Below, one piece after another: positions 1 through 9,219 of a stretch of 61,329 bases of DNA (position 1 is its first letter; each line of letters starts with the position of its first letter). The stretch comes from Planctomycetota bacterium. GTDB taxonomy: Bacteria; Planctomycetota; Planctomycetia; Pirellulales; Pirellulaceae. A program made the translations under genes and the position numbers. Under the pieces are notes generated by a model, which was not told where the DNA came from, did no database searches, and was given only the letters and a program-made list of their open reading frames with translations. Where the stretch lies: the NCBI GenBank assembly GCA_017303505.1, contig JAFLCP010000028.1, positions 1-61,329 of the forward strand, written 5' to 3'.

Positions 1-114
1 TGGCGGGTCCTCTTCCATGCTTGGTGATTTTTACAGCACACTTCTCATGGATTGGATCCGCTTTTCTTTCAATAGCAGTTTTCGTGCTAGCAAAACAAAA
101 AGCGCAACATCAAA

Positions 115-690
115 ACCTGCGGCGTACGGGTTAAACGATGCGCCGAAGGCTAGGCCGAATTGTGCGTGCAAGAAGTGAGACGGGTGTTCAACAGCGCGGA
201 TGGCGAGTCAGGGGTAGCGAACAGTCAAACCATCATTGCACGTCCTGTCCGGCCTAGCCTACGGCGTACGGGTTAAACGATGCCGCCGAAGGCTAGGTCC
301 CATTGTGCATGCAAGAAGCAAGACGGGTAAACCAACGCGCGATGTATCGAAAGCTCGTCACTGCGAACCGTCAAACCATCATTGCATGTCCTGTCCGGCC
401 TAGCCTACGGCGTACGGGTTAAACGATGCCGCCGAAGACTAGATCGTGTTGTGCAGGAGCGCGGACGGATGGCGAGTCAGGGGTAGCGAACAGTCAAACC
501 ATCATTGCATGTCCTATCCGGCCTAGCCTGCGGCGTACGGGTTAAACGATGCCGCCGAAGGCTAGGTCCCATTGTGCAACAGCGCAAACGAATAGCGAGT
601 CAGGAGCACCGAACAGTCAAACCATCATTGCATGTCCTATCCGGCCTAGCCTGCGGCGTACGGGTTAAACGAAATCTCCAGCCGAACATA
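115..690. repeat. Left array of ~120-146 bp tandem hairpin repeats
   Basis: About five degenerate units are visible. The core GCCGAAG (last unit GCCGAA) recurs at 142, 285, 431, 554 and 681, giving spacings of 143, 146, 123 and 127 bp. A unit holds a hairpin with stem CCTAGCCTACGGCG / CGCCGAAGGCTAGG and a loop reading TACGGGTTAAACGATGC, then a conserved spacer that includes CCCATTGTGC and AACAGTCAAACCATCATTGC. The last unit breaks off inside the hairpin just before the aldo/keto reductase. The same unit forms the array at 60515-61222. Short reading frames here, such as 505-732, are products of the repeat. No gene is seen from 1 to 830. Confidence 0.9.
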
Positions 691-830
691 GTAACCAAGC
701 GTCCACCTGGGGTAGCAACTCCGATTCGCTAATCGTACAAAGTGGCTCAGAACTATTCGGCAATCACCAAAACGACAACTCAATTTCAACCTGGGAGCAC
801 AAGTCCCATTTTCGACAGATAGGCAAAGCC

Positions 831-1811
831 ATGAAGTATCGACCATTTGGACAGACGGGAATTCGGGTCAGCGAAATCGGCTTGGGGTGCTGGCAATTCG
901 GTGGCGATTTCGGCCCTGTCGATAACGAAGAAGCTGAAGCGACGATGGAAGCCGCCATTCAAGTCGGCATCAACTTCTTCGATACCGCTAATGTTTATGG
1001 AAGTGGTCAAAGCGAATCTTGGATCGGCAACTATTTGAGCAAGTCGCGTGAAACCGTGTTTGTGGCGACCAAATATGGACGCGGACCAGGTATCTATCCC
1101 GACGGATATTCTTTAGCCGGTATGCGGCAACAAACTCTCGATGCTATCGAACGCTTGCGAGTGGAACAAATCGATCTACTTCAACTCCACTGCGTGCCAA
1201 CCGAAATACTGAGGAAAGGTGAAGTCTTTGATTGGTTGCAGACCTTGCAACAAGAAGGGCTCATCGCCCACTTTGGAGCAAGCATTGAGACTGTCGAAGA
1301 AGGCCTCATCTGCCTTGAACAACCAGGTCTCACAACATTGCAGGTTATCTTCAACGTTCTGCGTCAAAAACCTGCTCACGAGCTTTTTCCACAAGCTCAG
1401 AAAAAGGGCGTCGGTGTCATCGTTCGCTTGCCACTTGCCAGTGGACTGTTAAGCGGAAAATTTACCCCTCAAACACAATTCGCTGAGACCGACCACCGAC
1501 ATTACAATCGCAACGGCGAGTGCTTTAATGTGGGTGAAACCTTTGCTGGACTACCCTTTGAAAAGGGTGTCGAACTCGCAGAAGGTCTCCGGGGTTTTCT
1601 ACCCGAGGGCTTCTCTATGGTCGACTTGGCTCTACGATGGATACTCGATCATCAAGCGGTTACGACAGTTATCGCTGGTGCCAAACGCGTGGAGCAGGTC
1701 ATTGCCAATACCAGAGCATCACGCTTGCCACGGCTCACGCCAGAGTTGCACCAACAGTTAGCCCAGTACTATACAGCCCAAGTTCGCGAGCATATTCGAG
1801 GCCCCTACTAG
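831..1811 (+). CDS. Aldo/keto reductase
   Basis: A 326-residue NAD(P)H-dependent oxidoreductase of the aldo/keto reductase superfamily, expected to be cytosolic. The N-terminus MKYRPFGQTGIRVSEIGLG is the usual first strand of the barrel. The catalytic tetrad is visible as D51 and Y56 (FFDTANVYGSG), K81 (ATKYGRG) and H120 (LLQLHC). The C-terminal part (LRWILDHQAVTTVIAGAK) matches the cofactor-binding end of the family. The substrate cannot be read from the sequence. It lies 52 bp upstream of the bestrophin-like gene on the same strand, so the two may be co-transcribed. Start chosen at the ATG that gives the family N-terminus. Confidence 0.93.
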   Translation: MKYRPFGQTGIRVSEIGLGCWQFGGDFGPVDNEEAEATMEAAIQVGINFFDTANVYGSGQSESWIGNYLSKSRETVFVATKYGRGPGIYPDGYSLAGMRQQTLDAIERLRVEQIDLLQLHCVPTEILRKGEVFDWLQTLQQEGLIAHFGASIETVEEGLICLEQPGLTTLQVIFNVLRQKPAHELFPQAQKKGVGVIVRLPLASGLLSGKFTPQTQFAETDHRHYNRNGECFNVGETFAGLPFEKGVELAEGLRGFLPEGFSMVDLALRWILDHQAVTTVIAGAKRVEQVIANTRASRLPRLTPELHQQLAQYYTAQVREHIRGPY

Positions 1812-1863
1812 AATCGACGCTCATCGACAACGGACGTATTTCGGTTCATAAGGCACATAAGTA

Positions 1864-2712
1864 ATGGCGATTCGCGATACCCTACTTCCTTTCAGCCACA
1901 GTAAGACATTGTGGGAAGTCTCCTCCGTTGCTGCCGTGTTCGGACTCTACAGCTTCCTTCCAATCTGGAAAGACCATTCCCCATATGCCGAAGTTGCCGA
2001 CCTACCGTCAGGCTTACATGCCGCATTGTCGGTAGTTGTCGGTTGGCTTTTAGTATTCCGGACCAACACCGCCTACGCCCGCTGGTGGGAAGCGCGAACA
2101 TTGTGGGGAGCACTGGTAAATGCCAGCCGTAATGCGTCGGTTAAACTATCTCGTTTGGTCAAGCTCCCCAAAGAGGAGCGGCAACAGGTCAAGATGTTGT
2201 TATGTTACTTTCCGTGCGCATTGCGAGATCATTTGCGCAACGAAGGAAACCTTGACGACATGCCTGAAATCAAAGATGAAGCGGACATAAAACATATCCC
2301 CAGCATCATCATTGCTCGCTTGTACGAACGCGTCGCCGTGTGGAAATCATCGGGCTGGATCGATGGCGATGAACTGCGTGTTATCGATATGGAACTATCA
2401 CGTTTTCTCGACATCTGCGGCGCCTGCGAGCGGATCCAACGCACGCCCATTGTCCGTTCTTACCGTTACTTCACACGTCAATGCGTGATGTTGCTTCTGT
2501 TGACTTTCCCCTGGGGCATCTCCAACGACTTTGGCTGGTGGACTGTTCCATTGACGATGCTGACTGCCTATTTCATGGTCGGACTCGAAACGGTTGCCGA
2601 ACATGTAGAGGAACCGTTCGGCCGCGATGAAGACGATCTCGACCTAGACGGTCTGTGCCATACCATCCAAAATAGCGTTCAGCAAATCATCGCTACAGAT
2701 ACCGCTGCGTAA
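1864..2712 (+). CDS. Bestrophin-like (UPF0187) anion channel
   Basis: A 282-residue membrane protein of the bestrophin/UPF0187 family, which forms pentameric anion channels in the inner membrane. Family features seen are two N-terminal hydrophobic segments around residues 18-32 and 48-65, the motif FRTNTAYARWWEAR after the second segment, two more hydrophobic segments around 205-235, and the acidic EEPFGRDEDDLDLDGLC near the C-terminus, which is typical of the cytosolic cuff. Length is normal. The next gene is a beta-carbonic anhydrase 54 bp downstream, which suggests that bicarbonate is one physiological anion; this is inference from context. Confidence 0.9.
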   Translation: MAIRDTLLPFSHSKTLWEVSSVAAVFGLYSFLPIWKDHSPYAEVADLPSGLHAALSVVVGWLLVFRTNTAYARWWEARTLWGALVNASRNASVKLSRLVKLPKEERQQVKMLLCYFPCALRDHLRNEGNLDDMPEIKDEADIKHIPSIIIARLYERVAVWKSSGWIDGDELRVIDMELSRFLDICGACERIQRTPIVRSYRYFTRQCVMLLLLTFPWGISNDFGWWTVPLTMLTAYFMVGLETVAEHVEEPFGRDEDDLDLDGLCHTIQNSVQQIIATDTAA

Positions 2713-2714
2713 AC

Positions 2715-2754
2715 ACTTATACTACAAGTTCGCCCAACTTATACGACAAGTTCG
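2715..2754. repeat. Tandem 18-bp direct repeat before the carbonic anhydrase
   Basis: ACTTATACTACAAGTTCG at 2715-2732 is followed by ACTTATACGACAAGTTCG at 2737-2754, one mismatch, with a 22-bp repeat distance (two helical turns). Each copy has ACTT...AAGT inverted ends. It fills the gap between the bestrophin-like and carbonic anhydrase genes and could be a pair of protein-binding sites; no function is proven. Confidence 0.6.
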
Positions 2755-2766
2755 GAAAGGCCCATT

Positions 2767-3621
2767 ATGGATATCATCTACCGCGTTGATCCGCATGCCC
2801 CACTCGCGACTCCACAGATTCACTCCGCGGAAGAAGCGCTAAAAAAATTAGCGGACGGCAATGCAAGATTCCATTCGCTTGTGTGCAAAGTCCAAGGAGC
2901 AGCTGCGAGTTCCGACAAGCATCCGGAAGTCATTATTCCAGTGACCCCGATTTCGCTGGGCGTCCCCTTTGTTAGTGGCGTGGCTCCATCCCATAACCCC
3001 TATGCCTTGATCTTGGGTTGCTCCGATGCTCGTGTCCCACTGGAAAGCGTTCTCGACTGCGCAGCCAACGAAGTCTTTGTGGTCCGCGTCGCCGGCAATG
3101 TACTCGGCGTCGAATGTCTGGGAAGCATTGACTATGCTGTGTGCAATCTGAAATCTAGTTTGCGTACGGTGATTGTCATGGGGCATACGGGCTGCGGTGC
3201 AGTATCGGCTGCCGTTGATATTTATTTAACTCCCAGCGATTTTCCCGGAATCGCCTTCAGCCACGCTCTGCGTTCTTTGGTCGACCGAATATTGCTAACG
3301 GTCCGTGGTGCCGATCGAGCCCTGAAACGGATTGTCGGCGACGATGTGAGTTCACATCCAAACTATCGACAACTCCTGATCGATACTGCGATTTACATGA
3401 ATGCTGCAGTGACCGCTCATGATTTACAGCGCGAAGTCCGTTCGATCTGTGAAGACATGAACGTTGTCTATAGCGTGTACGATGTCGCTCATGCACAAAT
3501 CACCGCTTATCCATTCGATCGAGAAGAAGCCCAGCCCCTCGCATTTGCACCTGCTCCACTCAATGCCGAAGACTTCCACTCGGTTGCCAGCACCGTGGTG
3601 AGTCGACTGATCAAAGACTAG
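2767..3621 (+). CDS. Beta-class carbonic anhydrase
   Basis: A 284-residue enzyme that interconverts CO2 and bicarbonate. The zinc site of the beta class is complete: C85, D87 and R89 (LGCSDARVP), then H140 and C143 (MGHTGCGA). It is longer than the minimal ~200-residue enzyme, with an insertion around residues 40-75 and an extended helical stretch after residue 150. No signal peptide is seen, so it should be cytosolic. It follows the bestrophin-like channel gene; a bicarbonate channel with a carbonic anhydrase would be a sensible pair for inorganic-carbon or pH handling. Confidence 0.94.
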   Translation: MDIIYRVDPHAPLATPQIHSAEEALKKLADGNARFHSLVCKVQGAAASSDKHPEVIIPVTPISLGVPFVSGVAPSHNPYALILGCSDARVPLESVLDCAANEVFVVRVAGNVLGVECLGSIDYAVCNLKSSLRTVIVMGHTGCGAVSAAVDIYLTPSDFPGIAFSHALRSLVDRILLTVRGADRALKRIVGDDVSSHPNYRQLLIDTAIYMNAAVTAHDLQREVRSICEDMNVVYSVYDVAHAQITAYPFDREEAQPLAFAPAPLNAEDFHSVASTVVSRLIKD

Positions 3622-3669
3622 CGCGGCGTACTGCAAGAAAATTGGCTCAGCGCGGCAGCGAAGTGGACA

Positions 3670-4551
3670 CTAAACTGTTTCTGGCTTCAATTGCACAGCC
3701 ACGCTTAGTGTCTGCTGTCCTCCACCAATGAACAAACCATTGACGGGGCATACGTCGCGGTAGTCGCGTCCAACCGCTAGGACAACATGTTCATTTTGGA
3801 CAACTAAGTTATTGGTAGGATCAAAGTCGATCCAACCCAATGGCCCTGCAAACAAACTGACCCAGGCATGACTTGCATCGGCGCCAACCAATTCGGCCTG
3901 ATTTTCGTCGGAATAAGTGCGGACATAACCGCTTACATAACTCGCCGCGAGTCCCAAACTGCGGAAGCAGGATAATGCGACGTGCGCCAAATCCTGACAC
4001 ACTCCACGTTTCTTTTGAAAAACTTCGGGGACGGTCGTAGTAACGGTGGTTGCCGTTGGATCGTACACAAAATCTTTGTGAATCCGTTCGATCAATTCAA
4101 AAGCAGCCGGCAGAATGGGTCTACCTTTGGGAAAACTTCGGACGGCATATTCATAGGCAATGGGAAGCTTGGGAGCAAGCGCCGATGCAAAAGAGAACTG
4201 ATATCGATGCAAACCATTGCCAGTGATGTCTGCTTTTAATTGATGAACCAGAGAATCCCAAGAAGGGGAGGGCATCTTTAATTCGATCAACGGACGCGAC
4301 ACTTCAACCTCAGCATGGGAACTGATCACCAATTCCCCATGGGGTTCATAAACATCGAAATGGCTCACGAGGTTCGCAAAATAATCGCGACGATGCGTGA
4401 TCATTTCTGGCTTGGGAGTGATACGCAATCTTCTGCGCAGCAATTTCTGCCCGCCACGATTTCTTGGTGTCAGCCGCAATTGATTCTGCGACAACGCTAC
4501 CGGTTCGCTGTATCGATATGCGGTGGTGTGCTTGATCTTGTAACGCGTCAT
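3670..4551 (-). CDS. Transglutaminase-like cysteine peptidase
   Basis: A 293-residue protein with an N-terminal beta domain (residues 1-100, beginning MTRYKIKHTTAYRYSEPVAL, as in the bacterial transglutaminase N-terminal domain) and a transglutaminase-like core. The triad is visible: C185 (RGVCQDLAH), H228 (ASHAWVS) and D244 (WIDFDPTN). Members usually act as peptidases or amide-transferring enzymes rather than true transglutaminases. No signal peptide. It starts 5 bp after the stop of the ATP-grasp/alpha-E gene, so it is the second gene of that operon. This combination is a recognised set in predicted peptide-ligating systems; substrate unknown. Confidence 0.9.
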   Translation of the reverse strand: MTRYKIKHTTAYRYSEPVALSQNQLRLTPRNRGGQKLLRRRLRITPKPEMITHRRDYFANLVSHFDVYEPHGELVISSHAEVEVSRPLIELKMPSPSWDSLVHQLKADITGNGLHRYQFSFASALAPKLPIAYEYAVRSFPKGRPILPAAFELIERIHKDFVYDPTATTVTTTVPEVFQKKRGVCQDLAHVALSCFRSLGLAASYVSGYVRTYSDENQAELVGADASHAWVSLFAGPLGWIDFDPTNNLVVQNEHVVLAVGRDYRDVCPVNGLFIGGGQQTLSVAVQLKPETV

Positions 4552-4556
4552 GCAAC

Positions 4557-7103
4557 TTACCCCATCGTCCTGGCCGCGCGAGCGTGAACTAAGTACCGAG
4601 CATTCAACAAGCCGAAGAACTGAGGCAATTCGTGCGTCATCTCATCCAAACGCTCGATCAACTCCGTGTAGCCTTTATAAGGCGCCGTGCCGCTCAACAT
4701 GGCAATATCCGCTGTGCGAATGCGATGCTCTAACGACTCGATGAGCCGTTCTTCAGCGGTTGGCAAAGGACTGTTCTCATATCGCGCGAGTTCGGCGACA
4801 TGCTTGGCGATGGCCTGCATTTGATAAGCCACCGAGCGTGGATTCGTTTCGTCGGTCAGTAACAAATCCAACACGGCCGCTAAAGACCATTGCGCCAGGT
4901 AACGCGATCGATAGGTCATTGAACTGTCGGCAACTTCCAAAAACGCTTCCCAAGCCGAGGGACCAGCGTCGGGTTTCTCGCACAAGCCTCGAACCAAACC
5001 GATCGTCGATGTACTTCGCTCTAAACGTCGACCGATATCCAGAAATCGCCAACCGAACGTGCGCGTCATGCTCTCGGCGACCATTCCCGAAAATCCACTG
5101 AGATCCATGATGAGCCGTCCAAGTACCGTTAGCACCTCACTCGGTTCCAAGGAATCGGTAGGTCTAGACAGAGACAATTGATGATCGAGATGATATAGGA
5201 TTTGCCAAGAATCCGGCGACAATCGATCGCGCAATTGAGTTGCGATTCGCAATATTTGACCTAACGTTGCCTTCAAACCGCCTGATTGATTCGGATCGAG
5301 CAACGTATTGGCCAGAGCATCTTCATAGTTACCGAGCCGCTCGCGAATCCCTTCGACCACATAACCGGGTTCGATCAACCCATGATCGGCCAATTGTCGC
5401 AGCAATAACGGGAACTCAACCAATTCCCACTGATCTTCTTCACCCGCCATGCGCGTGTAGACGGTCCGCAGTAATCGAGCCGATTGCTCAACACGCTCAC
5501 AATATCGACCAAGCCACAAGAAGTTATCCGCCACACGCGAAGGCAACTCGGGACCAATACGGCGAAGAGTGATCGGTGCACCGGGCTGATGCAACAACGT
5601 GACCGGCTTCACCGGCTCATCAGCCAACACCCACACATCTTTGCTGCTGCTACCAACCAACACATCGTATTCCAACATTTGCGAGTCATTAGCAACACGA
5701 GCTAGACCACCTGGAAGAACATGGTAGTTCTCTCCATCGCCGACTAGATAGACTCGCAATGCACCCCGCATTGGTACCAACCGATTGTCTTGCCATGCCG
5801 GAACGGTACAACGATTGACTTGCTCTTGTCCGATGTAAGAGGTCGGGTTTCGACGCAGTTGTTCAACAACATTGGTCCCCGTCAAGCCTTTGCCATGCAA
5901 ATCGGAAACCGCTTTTTGACGAGACACTCGATATGCCGAAGCGACCACCAAATTGCGCCAATGCTCGCTGACATACTTCAGTTCTTTTTCTTCGCCGCAC
6001 CACCACGTTGCGACGGAGGGTAGCTTCAACTCTTGTCCCAACATCAGCTCGCATAACGGCCCAAGAAAAGCCATCATGGCAGACGATTCAACGACCGAAC
6101 TCCCCAGTGCGTTCGCAATCAGCACGTTGCCACTGCGAACCGCAGTCAGCAAGCCGGCAACACCTAACCCCGCATCGCTTTGCAACTCTAGTGGATCAGC
6201 ATATTGATCGCTCAAACGCCGCATAATGACATCAACTGGCGCCAAACCACCAAGCGTCTTCAATAGCACTTTGCCATTGCGCACCGACAGGTCACCGCTT
6301 TCAGCCAATGTATAACCGAGGTAACGCGCAAGATAAGCGTCTTCGAAATATCCTGGCGTTGCCGGCCCTTGGCTCAATAAGACAGTACGTGGATTATCTT
6401 TGTTTTGTGGTGCAAGCTGCTGTAGCAACTCGCGGACCTTGATGAAAAACGGCGCGAGACGCTCTACTTGGCAATCGTGAAAAATTCGTGGATAGGTACG
6501 TGAGAGAACCAAACGATTTTCCAACGCATAGCCAAAACCCAGCGGCGCATCAGTTCGATCGGCAACGACCCACCATTGTCCATCTGGGGAACGAGCCAAG
6601 TCGGCAGTGTAAAAATGTAAAAAGCACTTATTGGGTAACTTCTGACCGTGGAAGTCGCGTCGAAATGCGGGATGCGAAAAAAGAAAGTCGGCGGGCACTT
6701 CACCCGATTTGACCAACCGCTGCGGACCATAGATGTCTTGCAAAACACGATTCAACAACCGCGCTCGTTGTTGCAGACCTTCCGAAATAATTTTCCATTG
6801 AGCCGAATCGATGATCCACGGAATCGCATCCAGTTTCCATGGACGCGGTTCGCTCTCCGAATCGCTATAGGGACGGTAAATCAAACCAGCATCGCGAACC
6901 AAACGTCGCGTCCTTTGCCAGCGTTTTTCGATACGAGTTGGCCCCAGCGATTGCAAACGCTGAATGAATGTTTGCCAAGCGGGACGGACAGTTCCGTCGG
7001 GGCCACGCAGTTCGTCCAAGACACCTGGTGGTGGATGATAGTCGGCCAACATCGATGGCGCAGAACCTGATTCTAAATCAACGATGTTGGTTTTGCCCAT
7101 CAA
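4557..7103 (-). CDS. Circularly permuted ATP-grasp and alpha-E domain fusion protein
   Basis: An 848-residue cytosolic fusion. Residues about 75-490 match the circularly permuted type 2 ATP-grasp domain (DUF404/DUF407), with the conserved stretches GLIYRPYSD, FLHFYTADLARSPDG and QGPATPGYFEDAYLAR. Residues about 525-840 match the alpha-helical alpha-E domain (DUF403), beginning LPSRVADNFLWLGRYCERVE. In many bacteria these are separate neighbouring genes; here they are one chain. Families of this type are predicted amide-bond-forming enzymes working with a partner transglutaminase-like protein, which is the next gene. Starts at MMGK; the second Met is equally possible. The 213 bp between this gene and der hold no supported gene. 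Confidence 0.92.
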   Translation of the reverse strand: MMGKTNIVDLESGSAPSMLADYHPPPGVLDELRGPDGTVRPAWQTFIQRLQSLGPTRIEKRWQRTRRLVRDAGLIYRPYSDSESEPRPWKLDAIPWIIDSAQWKIISEGLQQRARLLNRVLQDIYGPQRLVKSGEVPADFLFSHPAFRRDFHGQKLPNKCFLHFYTADLARSPDGQWWVVADRTDAPLGFGYALENRLVLSRTYPRIFHDCQVERLAPFFIKVRELLQQLAPQNKDNPRTVLLSQGPATPGYFEDAYLARYLGYTLAESGDLSVRNGKVLLKTLGGLAPVDVIMRRLSDQYADPLELQSDAGLGVAGLLTAVRSGNVLIANALGSSVVESSAMMAFLGPLCELMLGQELKLPSVATWWCGEEKELKYVSEHWRNLVVASAYRVSRQKAVSDLHGKGLTGTNVVEQLRRNPTSYIGQEQVNRCTVPAWQDNRLVPMRGALRVYLVGDGENYHVLPGGLARVANDSQMLEYDVLVGSSSKDVWVLADEPVKPVTLLHQPGAPITLRRIGPELPSRVADNFLWLGRYCERVEQSARLLRTVYTRMAGEEDQWELVEFPLLLRQLADHGLIEPGYVVEGIRERLGNYEDALANTLLDPNQSGGLKATLGQILRIATQLRDRLSPDSWQILYHLDHQLSLSRPTDSLEPSEVLTVLGRLIMDLSGFSGMVAESMTRTFGWRFLDIGRRLERSTSTIGLVRGLCEKPDAGPSAWEAFLEVADSSMTYRSRYLAQWSLAAVLDLLLTDETNPRSVAYQMQAIAKHVAELARYENSPLPTAEERLIESLEHRIRTADIAMLSGTAPYKGYTELIERLDEMTHELPQFFGLLNARYLVHARAARTMG

Positions 7104-7316
7104 TACATCCCTGCCGACCGATACAAGCCCTACATCCGCTACATAGCGTCGGCGTCATTAGATAGAGTTCACACAATGAAATCTACACTACAACGCTGGG
7201 TGTGGCCCAATTTCTCTTCCCTGCACGTATCCAAATCGTACAAATCCGTTGCGGAAGCAGCAGCCGTAACGGTCTTACGACGCGCCCAACCGCGTCCCGC
7301 CCAAGTTGGCTCTCGA

Positions 7317-8966
7317 CTACTCCCGAGTTGGCTCGTCAGGAGAAGCTTCGCCGGCATCAACATCTTCATGGCTGGGCTGGTCTTGCGCTGCATCCGGATG
7401 CACGTCGTAACCTTTGATTTCGACGACCTCATCCTCGGCAAATTCTTCGTCGTCGAATTCTCCATCATCGAATTCGGCATCTTCAAATTCGTCGGCGAAC
7501 TCTTCGTCCAGATAATCTTCGCGATCGGCAATGTTCGCATTCCGCATCGCCAATTCATTGGGATCGATCGGATTGCCATCATCATCGAAGGCATAGACTT
7601 GCACTTGAGACATATCCGGCGCGCCCTCTTCGCGAGTGCGTTTCGGGCCATCTTCCAAACTTTGGCGTTTCTGGAAATAGACTTTGATTGGAACTTCGCC
7701 GAAGGGTAGATAATCTCGCAAGATGCCCATCAAATAGCGGCGATAGCTCGGAGAAAAGCCTTCCGGCATATTGCACATCGCCACAATAGTCGGAGGTGGC
7801 GCAGTGATTTGTGTCGCATAATAAATGCGCGGCCGCTTGTTGCTATACAACGGTGGTTCATGCTTCTTGATCGCAGCTTGAACTAAGCGATTCAAACTGG
7901 CCGTAGTTACCCGCGTTTGAGCTTGCTTGTAGAGCATCTGCGCGTGGTTCAAAAGCGACTTCACGTTCTTGCCGGACTGCCCCGTCACAAAAGCAATTGG
8001 CGCATAGCTCATCTTGGGAAAATTCTGTCGCAGATATCTTACCCAACGATCCGTTGGCATTTGATCTTTCAACAAATCCCACTTGTTCACAACGAAGATA
8101 CAAGGTTTGTAATTGTCTTCGATATATTGCGAAAGTTGTTTGTCAACTTTCGAAATGCCTTGCGAACAATCGAGGAAGTGCAACACCACATCGGCGCGAC
8201 GAATACTTCGCTGAGCTCGATGCGTACCATAAAAATCGATATCCGTTCGCACACTCTTCTGGCGGCGCAAACCAGGTGTATCAATGGCGATAAAGGTTTG
8301 GCCATCCAACTCGAAATGTACGTCCACACTATCGCGCGTTGTTCCAGGCACTTCACTCACGATGCAGCGTTCGGCCCGTGCCAAGGTATTCACGAATGTG
8401 CTCTTGCCCACATTGCGACGTCCGACAATCGCAATCTTCATCTTCGCCGCTTCTGGCGAATGATCCACATCGGGCAAACGTTCCAAAATCGAATCCAGCA
8501 ATTCCTCTTTGTGTCGATTCTGCAAGACGCTCACGCGCAACAACCAGCCGCGACCTAACTTGTGAAACTCTTCCGCTTCAATGTCGAGTCCAGGATGGTC
8601 GGTCTTGTTCGCAATCAACAACACTGGCTTGTCGACTTTGCGCAAGCGTTCGGCTACCACTTGATCCAAACCAATCATGCCCGCCCGAGTGTCTACCACA
8701 AAGAGCAAGAGGTCAGCTTCTTCAATGCCGGCTTCGATCTGTCGTTCCACTTCGGAAGTAAGATTGTCGACATCTTGGATTCCCATCCCACCTGTGTCGA
8801 CGAGTTCAAAGAAGCGACCGTTGTGTTCAATCAACGTCATCAAACGATCGCGCGTCACGCCAGCCATATCGTCGACGATGGCCAATCGACGACCCGCTAA
8901 CCAATTAAAAATACTTGACTTGCCGACGTTGGGGCGTCCAACAATCGCTACCTTAGATACCGCCAT
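7317..8966 (-). CDS. der: Ribosome-assembly GTPase Der
   Basis: A 549-residue double-GTPase needed for 50S assembly. The first G domain has GRPNVGKSS (10-18), DTGGM and NKTD (120-123). The second has GRRNVGKST (182-190), DTPGL and NKWD (294-297). The KH-like domain follows at about 355-450. The second P-loop has Arg where Pro is usual (GRxNVGKS), a minor change outside the catalytic core. The protein is about 60-100 residues longer than usual because of a strongly acidic Asp/Glu-rich tail from about residue 460 to the end. The long open frames on the opposite strand (7176-7709) reflect that biased tail. Confidence 0.96.
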   Translation of the reverse strand: MAVSKVAIVGRPNVGKSSIFNWLAGRRLAIVDDMAGVTRDRLMTLIEHNGRFFELVDTGGMGIQDVDNLTSEVERQIEAGIEEADLLLFVVDTRAGMIGLDQVVAERLRKVDKPVLLIANKTDHPGLDIEAEEFHKLGRGWLLRVSVLQNRHKEELLDSILERLPDVDHSPEAAKMKIAIVGRRNVGKSTFVNTLARAERCIVSEVPGTTRDSVDVHFELDGQTFIAIDTPGLRRQKSVRTDIDFYGTHRAQRSIRRADVVLHFLDCSQGISKVDKQLSQYIEDNYKPCIFVVNKWDLLKDQMPTDRWVRYLRQNFPKMSYAPIAFVTGQSGKNVKSLLNHAQMLYKQAQTRVTTASLNRLVQAAIKKHEPPLYSNKRPRIYYATQITAPPPTIVAMCNMPEGFSPSYRRYLMGILRDYLPFGEVPIKVYFQKRQSLEDGPKRTREEGAPDMSQVQVYAFDDDGNPIDPNELAMRNANIADREDYLDEEFADEFEDAEFDDGEFDDEEFAEDEVVEIKGYDVHPDAAQDQPSHEDVDAGEASPDEPTRE

Positions 8967-9219
8967 TATCGCTTCGCTGCCGTTGTTGAGATGTTCGCTG
9001 GATTAACTCGCCGCGCACAAACCTACACAGCGAACGATTCGAAACAAAATACTACTCGAAAGACTCCCAATTCGGGAGGGCCTTCTCCAAAAACCCCCTC
9101 GTTTTGGCTGTTTTCGACACGTTTCCCGAGCTCTTATCGAGCAACTGAGCTCCAAAATTGGTAAACTTCCGATTTCCCGCAGTTTTTGGCCGATTTCGCG
9201 CCCAGTTTGGTCCACCTTT

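Noticed and set aside
47-172. Short frame at the left edge as the tail of a gene
   Set aside because: It runs into the hairpin repeat and reads repeat-derived codons.
115-690. CRISPR array
   Set aside because: Repeats are longer and more degenerate than CRISPR repeats, the 'spacers' are themselves repeated, and no cas gene is present.
505-732. 75-residue protein
   Set aside because: It is an internal translation of the tandem repeat with repeated peptide segments.
7176-7709. 177-residue plus-strand protein
   Set aside because: It is antisense to the Der acidic tail; the tail's codon bias makes long open frames on the other strand.
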